Source: Laburnicola sp. R22_1
Lineage: Eukaryota; Ascomycota; Dothideomycetes; Pleosporales; Didymosphaeriaceae
Assembly (NCBI GenBank): GCA_014281115.1
Contig: JACONQ010000003.1
Span: forward strand, 3,162,001 to 3,226,000
DNA: 64,000 nucleotides
Direction: 5' to 3'
Shown here one piece after another: positions 31,816 through 44,520 of this stretch. The notes below the pieces were generated by a model. The model was not told the DNA's origin, did not search any database, and saw only the letters and a program-made list of their open reading frames with translations. Every line of letters begins with the position of its first letter. The stretch's first letter is position 1. The translations under genes and the position numbers were made by a program.

Positions 31816-34289
31816 ATGGACCTAAACGAGGCTCTAAGTCTCATTTTAGTACGTCGCTGTCCTTTTAAGCTTGTTACAAAGTACCTATGGTATTAACAAC
31901 TAAAGCGATTCGCTCAGGACTGGAACGAGACCGACCCGAAAGCAGACAACGAAGAGCTTACCCAGTTACTCCTTGCTGTTCAACTGTGGAGTGAGAACGT
32001 TCAGGACACACTACAGCGTCGGTCGGATACACTCCAGATTTCTAATACTCTCCACCTACGTCACAGGGATGTGGTCCGGACAAACGAACCAACCACTGGA
32101 TCGCGAAGCTTTACTGATGTGCCTCGGCGAGCTTCTAAACGCACAAACAATTCCTTATCAGAGCGAAATAGTCAAGAAGGATCAATTGACCAGGATGTTG
32201 ATCCAGATGCCGGAGGATTTGTGGAGGATGATCTTGGCAACCATCAAAGCGTTCGTGATTCGAACAGCTCAGACGCCGAGGGTTGTTCGTTCCCGATGGC
32301 CACAATCCCGACAACAGAGGCCTGGGTTTGAATCTTGGTGATCATAACGATAATGTTCCCGCTTTCGACGGTGACAATCTTTTCGGGGATATGGAGGTTG
32401 AAATGCCGAGTTACTTTGAAGACGCTATAGGGCCACTCGAAGACGTTTCGGTGCTTACCAGCGATTCAGAAATGGTAAACTCTGAAGATGTGGAGGGTGA
32501 AACTGCGCCGGCAGACGAAACGAGGGAGATTACAGGATCATCAAGCTTCCAACCGTCGTTGAACCTGGGCTTTGACGGCGTGGAGGGCTACGTTCATAAT
32601 TCTGCTAACCAATTGGCAGAATTTCCAAACACTCAACCAATACAAAAAGCAGATATTCTGGGTCCTGAAGACATGAAGGAGATCGAATCGTACCTTCAAA
32701 GCGCTTGCCATATAGGATTCCGTCCACTATACCAAACTCCAGAAGAGGATATGTCAAAGAGCGCAGTTTACGATATGTTTGATCCGCTTATATATGGGCG
32801 TCAACTGACTCGGCCGCTAATATGTAACCTTCTTCTTGCGCTGATTCCTGCTCCTTTGTCTATAATAGAGCCCGAGTCTCAGGATTGGGAAGAGGAGATG
32901 TTCATGAACGATGGAGTTTCCGCCACTCTATTTGAGTCAATGCTCCTAGTCGTGGTGGACACACCCAACAAAAAGGTATTCCTTCTTGGCTCTGGGTCCC
33001 CACCATCATCTATCCAGAGATGTTTGGATAATTGTTTGTGGGTAAAGGTTACCCAAGATGTACGTTCTCTCGATTATTCTGTACGATTCTTTAACTCACG
33101 CGACAGCCTGCCATGCACCCCAGTGTTGAAAGCACATTAATGCTCGTGCACTTGGCAACAGCCAGCTTTCGCAATACAAACGCTGACAAGATGGACGCAC
33201 GAGATCTTCGAATGGACTTCATCAAAGCCATGTTGGGCCCCTATCGAAAAGAAGCGGTCCTTCGGGGACTCGGCATGGATCCGGAACAAGCTCCATATCA
33301 GAGATTCCAGATGGTAGTTGAGACATCACTCAAAGATTTTCCCTCGAAAGAGCTGCTCATCGAACATATTCACTCTAATAACGTAAGCCTAGACAGCAAA
33401 AAGCTTCGAATGCTACAGTGCATTCATGAGATCGGATCTGTGCATATCCTTTGTTCGCTAAAGCACATCGCAGCACAACCGAGGGAAGGAGCTCCAACCA
33501 GGCAGCTACATGTCAACCGGCTTTTGCAAATACATCATTACCTCGACACCAAAAACGCAACCAACCATTTGGAAGTGGCGCGCACGCGATACCTGAAATT
33601 CTGCTATTACGATGCTTTTCGCTACGAAGTAAAAACTCTTACAGAGAAAAGAAGCATAAGTAGGATTGAGAAGAAACGCAAAGCAAGGCACGAATCCACC
33701 GAGAGTTTCAAGCAGGGGATCAATACATCTACTGTCCCAACACCTGAGACGGATTGGATTGCCCGTAATTATCCTGATTTTGTACCCGGATCCAAGCATC
33801 CTGCATCATTTCCCGTTAAACAGGCGATTGCGTCTGGGATCGAGAAGGCATATGGTGGCGACCACGATACCATAGAAAAGGATTTGAACAGGTATATTCA
33901 CGATGGAAAGATCATACATTTTATTTTTCAAGGCACAGTCGACCCGTCCTTACTTGTCTTGTTTCCTGGTCAAGAGATAAACACCCCGGTGCTCAAATTC
34001 TCTCGCGCAGGTCTGCAGAAGAGCCTGCAGAAACCGATAAAACCTAAGGAGTAAGTATGACCCTTTGTGACGTAACTTTGCTAAAATTGATCCCAGCATC
34101 GACATGCTCTCTGACGACGACGCACAATGGTTTGGGAATGCTATGAAGGTGCTCCGACCAGAACTTCTGGTTCCTGTCCCTAGCACTGCCACGGAGCTTC
34201 TCCTTGGCTTTCCATCCAATCTTAATACAAGACTCCAAGATCGCAGTCCAAATGAGTATATCGGCAGCCCTCTTACCTTCCTAGCCTAG
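31816..34289 (+). pseudogene. Large orphan protein, two frameshifts; possible Ulp1-like region
   Basis: Exon 1 31816..31848 (MDLNEALSLIL), intron GTACGT...CTAAAG, exon 2 31906..34050, intron GTAAGT...CCCAG, exon 3 34097..34289; both introns keep phase. Within exon 2 the frame changes at about 32281 (after SSDAEG) and at about 33110-33120 (CACCCCAG, after SRDSLPC), each by one base. Without them the product would be roughly 790 aa. The acidic N-terminal half is disordered-looking. The middle (LLVVVDTPNKKVFLLGSGSP, then FFNSRDSLPC and DLRMDFIKAML) is faintly reminiscent of Ulp1/C48 peptidases, but the catalytic His is not evident. The C-terminal part is basic and helical. Function unknown. Confidence 0.5.
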
Positions 34290-34564
34290 ACGGATGAGTT
34301 TTCATCACGTGAGCATCCGCACAGGACCCAAAAACATGAACATCGCAAAAAAATAGCCGTAGGTAGTAATAGCGTGTGCGCCTTGCAGGACTGCTGAGCA
34401 TTAGGGAGCCGGGCGCGTAGATTTAAAAATAAGCAGCGGGCAGTGCTACCTAAGCGCCGGCTACTGGTACATTAGTGGCTGTGTCATGTTGGTCCGTGCG
34501 TTCTCCTGCTACTATAGGTATTTCATATCCTACGGATCTATAATTCCACCCTAACAATTACAAG

Positions 34565-35710
34565 ATGCTTGACAAGATCGCTTTCTTCGCCATCATGTGG
34601 CTCTGCTTTGGGCTTTCAGCCTTTGTCGCTTCTATTCGCCATGTCACACAAAGTTCGCTTATGAAGCCGCCCTACGACAACATCCTATCACTCGTCTGTT
34701 TTTACTACTTTTTGTTTCTTGCATCGTTAATACGGTTTCTGCTGCTCTATACTACAATCATTCAGCTTCCAATACCTTACCCGGCTCATCATTCTATCGG
34801 CTCCAATACTCCTCCACTATGCTACAGACTAGTTGCCTATGGCTCCTAAAAGTGAGCCTTCTCACTTCCTATTACCGCCTGGTCGAATCGTTTTACTTGC
34901 TAAAGCGAGCTTGGTGGTGCATACTTTGGATGCTTGTTATGGCGTGCACATGCTGTATTATTGAGTACCCTTTTGCAGAGCCGCCTCACACCGCCGGTAG
35001 CCCTCACTTCGGCCTAAAATTGACGGTTTATTAACCTGTGTTTAGGTATCGAAGAACCCCAAATACTGGTATCATTCGTGGCATTGTGGGTATCTACATC
35101 GTGGGATGGGGTTACCAACATCATTCTGATCGCCTTTCCGCTGACAATCTTGGCACATACACGTTTACCCAAACGTACTAAGAAGTATGCCGCTGTGCGA
35201 TTTTGTCTGATTTCTATAGTCATTTTAGTATCCTTTGCAAGAGCAGGTAGCAGCTACGCAGTACGCGGTATCGCCAAATCGTTCTGGCTACATCTTTGGG
35301 GACTCATTGAAAACGCAGCCTTTCTCTTCATCAATAACGGCATAGCTGCTCGTTCGAATTTTCGGATCAAGACCTTACGCCGTGGAACTCGGGAGACGGG
35401 TCCAGACATGTCTGGTAACCGTAGCAGCTCGCCTCCTAGATCCGAACCTCCAACTGGCCCAACATCACCGCAAGAGGGCGTTTGGCACGTGACTAGTCGT
35501 ATTGCGACCTCCGAGAACGTTCCTGGGCCTAGTGGGGAGGAAGCGCGGTATACACCTATAGAAACCGACGTAAGTCATTACTATCCAGCTCATACCATAG
35601 GTGGCTCACATCGCTTTAGATACGTATCGTGCACCGCGTCCGAGACCAGGTGCCTGTTAGTGCATTTAGTTGGGACACAGAGTCAAGCATTGTCGGAAAT
35701 AGCATCATAG
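34565..35710 (+). pseudogene. Fungal rhodopsin-like (PTH11-related) membrane protein, frameshifted
   Basis: Pieces in three frames give the family order. TM1 is MWLCFGLSAFVASIRHV. TM2 is LFLLLFVSCIVNTVSAALYY. TM3 is SSTMLQTSCLWLLKVSLLTS, followed by YYRLVESFYLLKRAWW. The TM5-like STSWDGVTNIILIAFPLTIL and later helices come after. One-base shifts are needed in the T-runs near 34700-34715 and again near 35015-35045. A Ser/Pro-rich cytoplasmic tail follows. The family contains putative seven-helix receptors. As written it is non-functional unless the indels are artefacts. Confidence 0.6.
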
Positions 35711-35735
35711 TTGATATTTAAGACTATTTGAGGTT

Positions 35736-36565
35736 CTAATGTGAAGAGACGCAGTCGTAATAGCCAAGCCATAAGTTCGTGCAATTTACACTCAGTCCTG
35801 GATTCAGTTGTTTCAACTCCACAAATGCTATGTTATGTTTCTCAGCAACTGCGTTATATATATCACCTTCTCCTACTAAATAATACACACTGAATTGTGG
35901 TAGAGACGAAGGTGGGAGTAGCATCGAAGGCGGCGGTGTAGATAGACAGCCTGTCTGTATGGAATGTTTGGGATTGGATGGAAGCAATGGTAGATCTGAG
36001 GATTGCTCAGGCCCAACGGCATGATCCAATGGGCACGTAGTGTCCGATCTTTGGCTCCAGCCGAGAAGACAGTTAGCAATGTCAGACGCGTAGCATTGTG
36101 TAGCTCGTCCCTATTCTAAGTGACTTGCCACTACACTGTTAGGCCTGGCGTTGTAAGCACAGGCTGCCGCGCGGTAAAATTTTGCAGGCATAAGTTAGAG
36201 ACGTTCGCAAATAGATCCACAGCTTGCTTCAAGCCAAAATCTCGACCCTCTCCTGCGCCCTCCATCAACATCATTTTGATGATACTTGATGGACAGTGAG
36301 AGACGTTGACACAGCTCCCTTCGCCAGCATTGGATTGCATGAGTTCGGGATTTGTCACCGCACCTTGCAGTGCTACCCACACGTACACAGCCATCAGATT
36401 CTTGCATCATCATTGCAAACAATAGACTCGGAGGCACGCTTGTGTACGATGCAGCATCTAGAATAAACATCTTAATGCTCTCTAGCTCTTCCAGTGAATT
36501 ATCGCTGCCATAGGTTGGTGAGCAAGATGCGTTGAGGACGTGGAGATTTCGACTCCATCTGTGGC
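35736..36565 (-). pseudogene. Secreted lysozyme-like/LysM protein, decayed
   Basis: The N-terminal part reads SYTSVPPSLLFAMMMQESDG and CVRVGSTA, then, after a one-base shift near 36360, GAVTNPELMQSNAGEGSC. This is a pattern seen in fungal secreted proteins with a lysozyme/SLT-like fold. A second block (CYASDIANCLLGWSQRSDTT, 36110-36030) leads into a LysM domain at 35740-35890: YLVGEGDIYNAVAEKHNI, LKQLNPGLSVNC. The segment linking the two blocks is missing or unspliceable. No intact signal peptide was located. Expected role would be chitin or peptidoglycan binding. Confidence 0.5.
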
Positions 36566-36859
36566 TTTAGTTTGCGAGCTATGTACATGGATGTTCATCT
36601 TACAGTTCTTCAAATGTCAGCCATTCTGATGCTGCAGGCCATCCTGCTTACGTTGAGCCGTGTCCACTGAAGACCTGATAGGATGCGACCAAGGAGAAAG
36701 GGAGACTGAGGTACAGGATCCAGAAAACCATGTTGGCTTAGTGACGGAAGTATATTGCTTATAGAACATGAGGTGGATGCACGTGATACCTGTGAAACGT
36801 AAATATAAATTTGGTGCACATCTTCAAATCGCGGGATTCCAGCTAGAAGAACATCCCAA

Positions 36860-37358
36860 ATGACCAAGTACCAAGCTAATACATCTGTTCGATTTGCCAA
36901 TCCACCTACCACCGCCCACATATTTCCTCTAAACGATCCCGAGTATTGGAGCGTTCAATACTTCGAAGAACACGTTAAAAAATGCGTCGTGTGCAAAGCC
37001 CCCTATACAAGACTCTGTCCAGTGGGTTTGGCTCATGCTGGTAATACTGGACAGGTTGCACACATTGATTATACGGATGCTTAGATACATAGGTAGCATT
37101 GACTCGTACATGTATCTCAAGAGTAACTGCATTATTAGTTCCAGTTGTAAGCGGATCTGGCTGGATGTTCCTATGCAATTCGTCGAGTTGCGGGTCCTCC
37201 TCAGGACTTTGCGATACGAGCTCCCGCGGGAAGCTGGCACATCCCGCAGCGCGATTGGCACCGTATGCCAAGGATCAGGCAAAATTGGGGGACATGGAAA
37301 AATGCCAATGCCAAAGAAAACCAGTAGCTCAAAGACGCGCTATGTGTATTTTTACTAG
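36860..37358 (+). CDS. Small orphan protein with CxxC and LC motifs
   Basis: Exons 36860..37040 and 37093..37358 join in phase across GTAATA...CATAG and give 148 aa. Residues ~25-60 (DPEYWSVQYFEEHVKKCVVC, then LCPVGLAHAG) form a short cysteine motif, and a conserved-looking block IWLDVPMQFVELRVLLRTLR follows. The tail is basic and Ser/Lys-rich. Small proteins of this plan are common in fungal genomes without assigned function. The frame is intact after splicing. Confidence 0.55.
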
Positions 37359-37362
37359 ATAC

Positions 37363-38401
37363 TTAAATGGTTTTATGTCTAAAAAGATATGTTTCCTCCT
37401 CCGATAGCAAGGCATCTTCACCGTCAAAGCTATCAAACGATGTGCTCATGTCGGATGCAACATCTTCGTATGACGCAGACTCTCCCTGAACCTCTGATCG
37501 CCTCAAATCCGCGCTGTTCGACTCCAAAGACATCTCTTGTGTCTTGTTGGAGGATTCTTCCAGGAGCCATTCCGACGCATCAACCGTGGCCTTGTAAATG
37601 ACATGGAGTGCTCCTTCGCGTTTCACTTGATACTGCCATTTGGGAGGGATGTAGAGTACCAGCAACGCGTGATTGATGTTTTCGAGACTGGGCCGAATTT
37701 TCGCGATCCAGACCACCATTTTCCACAGGCGGCGTGACATATCAAGGTCTTTGTCGTTATCTTTGCAGAGGTTCGTAACCATTTGTGCGGACTCTGTTAG
37801 GATGTTTATCACGTTATACCGGACGGTTTCCACCTAAGCATGATATGTGCTGTAAGTTTTAGTCAAGTTCTATGATAAGAGTAGTTTGCTTGTTACCTAA
37901 TAGCAAGGTATAGAAAGGGTCTCCTCGAGGATTTGCCACTTCATAGTAATACTGGTTGTTTTGGAATATGCTTAACCCTAACCGGCACAGCTTTTCAGGG
38001 CCAAGTACTCTCGCAACCACAAGGAGATCCACCAAATCGCTCGAGAACTTATAAGGCGTTGATTGAGTCTTAGTCTGAAAGCAGAACTGGACCAAATCAT
38101 AAGCTTCTGATGATTGCGGGACTTCGTACCGTTCGAGCAAGAGCGCAAGCTCAACTAGAATTTCGCTGGTAATGTCCTTGGCCGTTACGAAGATGCCATG
38201 GGCCGACTGAAAAAGTCGTAAAAGCGCTTCCGGATGCTCTTTCATGTTGAATAATGTAGGAGACGTCTGCTCGCTGAACAAAGCTTCAAACTTGGGGCCT
38301 AGTAGGCGTAACTTGGAGGATGAGACGTGATAGACATAGTCTTGAGCGCGTATAACCGTATCTGGATTAGGCGAAATGTCAAACACTTTCATAGTCGCCA
38401 T
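37363..38401 (-). CDS. BTB/POZ-like protein
   Basis: Exon 1 runs 38401..37897. Its start (MATMKVFDISPNPDTVIRAQ) has the BTB-like core YVYHVSSSKLRLLGPKFEAL, SPTLFNMKEHPEALLRLFQS and VELALLLERYEV. A GTAACA donor at 37896 is followed by exon 2. Splicing to AACAG at 37794 keeps phase (exon 2 37793..37363, total 311 aa). The visually more natural acceptor at 37834 is one base out of phase. The C-terminal region is acidic (DSFDGEDALLSEEE). Such fungal BTB proteins are usually of unknown role. The exon 2 boundary is uncertain. Confidence 0.55.
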
Positions 38402-38993
38402 AGTGTACTTTTAGACCTCGAAGATACATTCAGCAACGTGCTTAAATAATGTATGTAGATATCACGTGACATGGATCTGCCAAGCATCAGTATGCAGGCT
38501 AGAAGATTAGAAGCCTGCCAGCGAGCCATGAGATCCGAGCAAGACTCGAAGGGGGGGTTGCACAGTTCTCAGAATCTGCAGGCATTAGCGGCACCCTCGG
38601 GAGCTAGGTATGGATTATGCGTCACGCGCTTTCGGAAAGCCCGGCGAGTTAATTAGTTACGGCGGCACAGCATCCAACCAGACGGCACGGGATTGTGCAA
38701 GGCAGACGAGCGCTTAGCTTTTCCTAAAATTATCCGTTACTCGTTTGGCTGGCTAATAAGAAGTGCCGCTGACATCCGAGTCTCAGTCCGCTCAGGCTAG
38801 TACATGACGATTAGCACAGTTGTCTTTACCCTTTGTAGCCCGATCCCATTGCCGAATCCACGACACTTGTCTCATAGAAGGCCCGATTAGGACGAACGAT
38901 GGATGCCATTTGCAACTGCCTATGGGAACACTAAAAAAACTCCAAGCTAAGACTAGACGCAACCGTAGGTGCCAAGATTCTCATTCAGTTCCG
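38402..38993. other. Spacer, no supported gene
   Basis: The BTB-like promoter lies at the left. No domain-bearing frame was found; the plus-strand frame at 38820-39119 is a shadow of the Zn2Cys6 gene. Confidence 0.4.
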
Positions 38994-39928
38994 TCAATGA
39001 ATGACGAACCACTCGTCTGTGGGAGCGAGGAAAGAGGAGGCTGGATCTCCTTGCCAGCTTCCAGACGCCCTTTCGTTGTTAACACCACCCTCGAACAACG
39101 GCGGCACTTCAGATTTTGAAAAACCATTCGGTGCGAAATGCGGATGTTCCGTAAGTGACCCGCTACCACCAAGAGAGGTAGTGGACTGGCCTTGGATTTC
39201 GAAGTTTGGAGCCAAACCAAGACTCTGAGTGTTGTAATCCGATATGACAAGGCCTTCATCCAATTGGGTGGGTTGGGCTTGGATGAAATCCGGGGCCAGA
39301 CCAAAACCTTGAAAACACTGGGCGTTCGCAGCGTGATTGGAACCTCCTACAGGGCCCAAAATAAGCTCCTGGGAATACTGGGTGTTGAAATTCACTAGGT
39401 CGTCTTCCATTGTAGATTCAGTTGGAAGTTCCTCCTTTTCAGCTGCTTGGAAGCCGGTGTCTGGATTGGCGTGCTCCTCAACCTTCTGAAGTATACCCAG
39501 CACGTAGTTCAATGAAGGCTCAGGATTGGCGTGAATCTGGGAAGGGCTTTCGGGCAGGCAGTTGTGTTCCCGCAAGAGCTTGAACGACACTTGCAGTGCT
39601 TCTGAGAGTAGATCACATTCCTTCTTCAGATAGGTCTGTCTACTCAAGGCTTAGCGTAAAGAAGTGGCTTTGTGCGTGAACTTACTCATTGCTGGCCCCG
39701 GAATTTCGCTCTGTGATCACACAGAGCTGGCGAGCGGTCTGGCACTCATCACAGACGCCTCCATCCTGGGTACCATTTATGCACTTGGTATCTTATAAGC
39801 AATCGATGCGCAAGGTAGGTTATTGGTAACATTACCCTTATTTTCCTGAACCGACAACGCTCGCATGCACGTGCTGCGCGCCTCAGTTGTGAACGTGCTG
39901 CGCGCTTCGGTTGTGAACGTGGACCCAT
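38994..39928 (-). CDS. Zn(II)2Cys6 transcription factor
   Basis: Three short-intron exons, 39928..39836, 39783..39686 and 39639..38994, join with correct phases to give 278 aa. Introns are GTAATG...CCAAG and GTAAGT...GTAG. The spliced N-terminus is basic (PKRAARSQLRRAARA). It then reads CERCRFRKIRC followed by INGTQDGGVCDECQTARQLC, an exact C-x2-C-x6-C-x9-C-x2-C-x6-C binuclear cluster with an intron directly after the third-Cys spacer. A short helical stretch (LKKECDLLSEALQVSFKLLR) follows, then an acidic Gln/Asn/Pro-rich region that may activate transcription. No fungal middle homology domain is present. It is a small nuclear regulator, divergent from the F-box gene (226 bp apart). Exon 1 contains an imperfect 27-bp tandem repeat. 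Confidence 0.75.
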
Positions 39929-40154
39929 GTTACTCGTGTACCTCCCACTGCTGTAACACCGTCCTACTTATATCTGGGGGATCCTGTGCGCCACTGCGGG
40001 GTACATCTGAGATCATATATGGCACAGTCGTTCAGCCTGGGCGCTTCCAGCTCTATTTGTGAAATGTCAAACACGCCAAACATGGGTTCCTGTTAGTGCT
40101 ATCTTGGGTACCATCAATTCCTATTGAATGTTCTTGCAGTTTAGACACTCCAGA

Positions 40155-41994
40155 ATGATGAATCTTCCTCCAGAGCTAAGCGACGCGATCTTTGAGACTG
40201 TATGTTTCTTGACCCCGCGAAACAAAATATGTTAACATTTTCAGCTGGACTCAAGCGCGTTAGCCTCGTTGTGCCGCGTTTGTAAAGCAATAAGTACAAT
40301 TGCTCAAACCAAACTGTATGGACATCTAATCATTCCGATGACGTCTTTTGAAGACATCGACCGAGCTCAAGTATTCCTTGTGGCACGAGCTTCCTTGAAG
40401 ATACAAGCCCACACCCATAGTGTAACCGTTATTGATTGTTCACCCCCAGCGGATGCAATCTCCGTTAGGAAAACTCCCCTAGGGAGCAACTATCGGTCTA
40501 ATTTTCCGACTCACACCGTTCCGAAAAGGAAAGCCGTGACGACTGGGGAGAAAGACCAATCGCTCTATCTATTTCTCGTTCTGATCCCCCATGGGCAACT
40601 TCGCGTATTCAGGTCAGATGGTCTTTGTTGAAAATTTACTTCGCTGATAGTTGCAGGCACTTATCAAATCGGCCTATAGGCGCGCGGATACTGGAATACT
40701 TGTCCTACACCCAACGAGAGCTGCACTTCTTCCAGGCAAACATTCGCTACGATGCACAATACCAAAGTCGCTTTGGCGAGTCTTTTAGACTAACCCATGT
40801 ACTACGGGATTCGCCCAAGCTTAGAACCTGCGACATCAGCTTCCAACGCTTGGAGCATCTTCAGGAGTTTTTGCACTGTCTTTTCTCGGACCGTTCGACT
40901 TTTCGACACACACTCCAAAATCTTCGCATTCAGGCCATGAGGTCGGAGCAACTCACGATGATAATCAACCATGTTCAATCTCAAAGGTCGTCTTCCCAGG
41001 GGTGCTGCCTCTCGAATCTCCGCCGACTCACTCTGGACGGTTGGGACCTAGAGACGCTTCTTCCGCTTCTGATTGGGTTGATCCCTTTCCAATCCATTAC
41101 TCATCTTACACTATGGAACTGCCTGCATTCGGATACTTTTCTGGACGCTCTCGCCGAGACATTTCTGCAAGTTCCTCGTCTTATTGATCTACACCATCTC
41201 GCAACTTCTTTTAGCCACGTTGAACAACGCAACATTGATGCATGTCTGGGACAACTCTTCAAAATCTGTAACTTCGACTCACTACACCTGGTTTGGAGCC
41301 ACGCTGGGGCCAAACCAGAGACGACCTTTGCAGCAATGCCACTGCTCGGAAAAAGCATCCGCTCGCTTTCGCTGCATTACAGAAGTCATCTTCACGCTGC
41401 TGAAGACGAGGTCGATTACCTGCCAGGCGGTCTAAGCGAGGTGTTTCATCATTGTCAAAATCTTAAGCAGCTCGGTCTGCAAGTTGACGAATACTATCTT
41501 CTTCCCCAGATTTGGAACAAACCCTTGGTTGCAGAGCATATCAACTTCTGGGTAAGTATCGAGGGTTCTAGGTTTTAAGTGCTGACATCATGTAGAACGG
41601 ACTTCAGTGTATGCCCGATCTGTTCGTGCTACACCTTCGGCAGTACCATGTATGCCAGCACGCACAACCGAGGAGCGAAAAGGAGATTGCGTGGGAGCTT
41701 CAGTGCTTCACCACTGGTCTGTTCGCATTCCTTCATGATAGAGGGTACTGCGGGAATCTCCAATACATCGTGATTGGAATGCGTCAATCACCAGTCATAG
41801 GACGTTACTGTGACAGGATCCCACTGCATTGTTTCTCAAAGGCAAAACAGCGAAGATATCTTGGCGAAGAAACCGTGGTGTCGGTGCCTCTGTCATTAAG
41901 TACTCTGCAAAAAGAGGAGCCCGCTGCCACTATCTTGCACTATGACCCTGGATGCGAATGGGATGGCGGTAGGCCAGGACAGTTCTATCCTTAG
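40155..41994 (+). CDS. F-box protein
   Basis: Four exons, 40155..40199, 40245..40612, 40657..41551 and 41596..41994, with GT-AG introns in matching phases, give 568 aa. The N-terminal F-box reads MNLPPELSDAIFETLDSSAL and then ASLCRVCKAI; an intron after FET splits it. The rest resembles the leucine-rich C-terminal half typical of fungal F-box proteins (NLRRLTLDGWDLETLLPLLI, HLTLWNC, LKQLGLQVDEYY). It probably recruits substrates to an SCF ubiquitin ligase; substrates unknown. The frame is intact. Confidence 0.7.
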
Positions 41995-42206
41995 CATTAT
42001 TATTACTCAAGGTAGCATTACAGTAACGTCAGTCTATTCTATATTTATTTCTATTATATTTTAGTACACTAGCTAGAATTATATTGTGGAAAGTAGTATA
42101 GATAGAATATTTAGCTGTAAAGTACCAATCGTAAAACATTCCCTATAAGAAGGCTCTTATAATAGATTTATAGATACTTTTAGCTATATAGGTTTATTTT
42201 ACGCGA

Positions 42207-44471
42207 TTAAATTTGTAAAGCATTATATGGTTGCTTACCCATAAACAATGATACGGAACTAATACTACAATAATATATTTGAACAGATTTCAGATGCTTT
42301 CGAAAAGCTACAATATTCTCGGCAGCTGGACTAACCAATCTTAACCGCTTACAGGCATTGCGACTATTGTTCTTACTATGACTTGCGACCTCTGTAGTTA
42401 AGAAGGCTTTCGTCCCTCCAGCTGTTAATTTTTGGATTGCCTGTTTAACTGTTTGTTTAGTATTTATGCAAGTAAAACTATTGGTACCCTCTACCACTGG
42501 TAGTGGTATAAACTCCACGGTAGCATTGTGGGACTGTCTCTCTTGTATCGTTACATCTAGTCCCTCCGTTGCGAAACCGTTGGATGTGGCATCTTCGATT
42601 GCGACATCTCCTTCATTCCCATTCTCATTAAATTCATGTGGGGAGATCAAATTAGGCCGGTTCCTTTCTATGGTGTTTGATGACTCTGTATCGAGGGTTT
42701 CTCTTAGTAGGAGATCGTTAAAGAAAGCCATTAATATTAGGACCAAATCACCAAATGGAGTTAGGAAATCCCCTTGCTCTTGGGCTGCGAGAGCATCCCA
42801 TATATAACCGAGAAACAGATTGTGATAGTGATCTAAGTTTTTCGATTTTATTTTAGATGCACTTGTCATGGTTGGAGGGACAAAATCCGTCCGGGCCGTG
42901 AATATAGTCTGCCTTGCCCGTCTCATTTGAACTTCTTGGTCGAATAACTCTGCTGAAACATCAAATTGGTTGGTAGGACGCTCGCACAGCATGTGATATC
43001 GAATGTCACATGCGTCAGGGTTGAATTGTCGTAGCTTAAGGATAGTTGTATTCTCAAAGCCCAAGTCGTACGCTACGCTCGCCAATCGAATTGTCCAACC
43101 TGGATGATCCGAGTATTGCCCTTTGGGGTTCCCATCTCTGCTATAACGCATGGAAGCCAAAAACAGCTGTATGTAAGCCCATCCCGTTGCTCGTTGTGCC
43201 GTATCTGTCTCCCTATACTCTTGCTTATCACCATATTGGATTATACATTTGCGCGGTTCGCTATAATATTTTGTATAGTATGTTTTAATTGCACTTTGTA
43301 TGGTAGGGGACGCCTTATGGTGTGGAAGAAGCCATCGTAACGCAAGCATCGCAGGACCTAACCTCTTAGTGTGCTTGAAGAATGTGGCAAAACTTGGTAC
43401 AAAAGTAGGCAGCGCAAGCAGTTTGTCAAGCGACTCTTCTCTCTCTGTACTTGAAGCTTGCTTTAGCACTTGATTAGTACCAAATAGGTACCTGGCCCTC
43501 TTTGAATGTTCCAAGCTCCATTTGGGCGCGAGACCTTCTACCTTCCGCAGCGTAACAAGATCACACCAGTGGCCGTTTCCGTGAGTGAGAATTTGCCATG
43601 TCTGAAGTATGGTTGATAGGTAAGTTTCGATTTCCTGTTTTTGTTAACAAAGTACTTTTGAGCTAGCATAGTAAGGCTTCGATACCTCATAGCATCTCCA
43701 ACTAAGTATAGGTGGAAAGGAACCCAATTGGAAGTTCACCCAGAGCGCACGAAATGGCTCCAGGTTGTCTAAAATAGATCTAATCTTGGAAGTACGTAAA
43801 ATTTGATTCACGTTGCGTTGTTTCGATTTGCTCAGCCTGTTCATCCATGCGGCAGCCTGGTCGTTCATTCCTTCTCGTTGATAGTGTCGTACTCGGAGAT
43901 ATATTTCGCCATCGCATAGAGCAGAATGACCTCTGTAAAACTGACGGAGATACAGCGCTGCGCCGTGGGTTATTTCTACACGTTGACTCTGTGAGCAACT
44001 TGGACTCTCTAGACCGGATTCAAACCTACTATCACTAAACATGTCCACAGGCCAAAATTGGGAGAGGTTGCTACTTTCCTGTCTTGCATTCTGCAGTCTA
44101 AATCTGCCATGCAAACAAGGTATTACTAACGATGATGGTAGTAGGAGTTTAGGAAGTAAAGCAACACGATGAAGATCCTTGGGTACACATCCAGAGGCCC
44201 CTAGAATTTCATCTAATATAGAGGGAGAAATTAATGCAGGCAAATGATGCTCAAAATCCGACATACAACATCCCGTACAGTCGTCTGGGAACTCCTCGAG
44301 CTCAGCGTAGATTAAATTTATCGACGGCACCAACGCGGTCCCTAAGTAATATTGATTAACTTCCAGGTCCATTGCTTCTAAGTAGTCTGCGCGAAGCCTA
44401 TATAATCTAAGTAAGCTAGAACGCGTGTACCTAAACAAAAAAGGGCTGACTACACTAAATTTAGGCTCCAC
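42207..44471 (-). CDS. DUF3723 protein, one in-frame nonsense codon
   Basis: A single frame from 44471 to 42207 (755 codons) is interrupted only by TAA at 43646-43644, where CAA would restore the protein. Family landmarks are YYLGTALVPSINLI, PCLHGRFRLQNA, GEIYLRVRHYQREG, AAWMNRLSKSKQRNV, EPFRALWVNFQLGS, and, after the stop, EIETYLSTILQTWQIL and LPTFVPSFATFFKHTKRLGP. DUF3723 proteins have unknown biochemical function. They are abundant on accessory chromosomes and are a hallmark cargo class of Starship transposons. The gene is divergent from the RING-patatin gene, with about 50 bp between starts. Confidence 0.75.
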
Positions 44472-44520
44472 CTATGTTCGTAACCATATAAGACGAGATA
44501 GAACATTGAATATATCGGCT

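Noticed and set aside
37041..37092. Frameshift in the 36860-37358 gene
   Set aside because: A GTAATA...CATAG intron joins both frames in phase, so the gene is intact.
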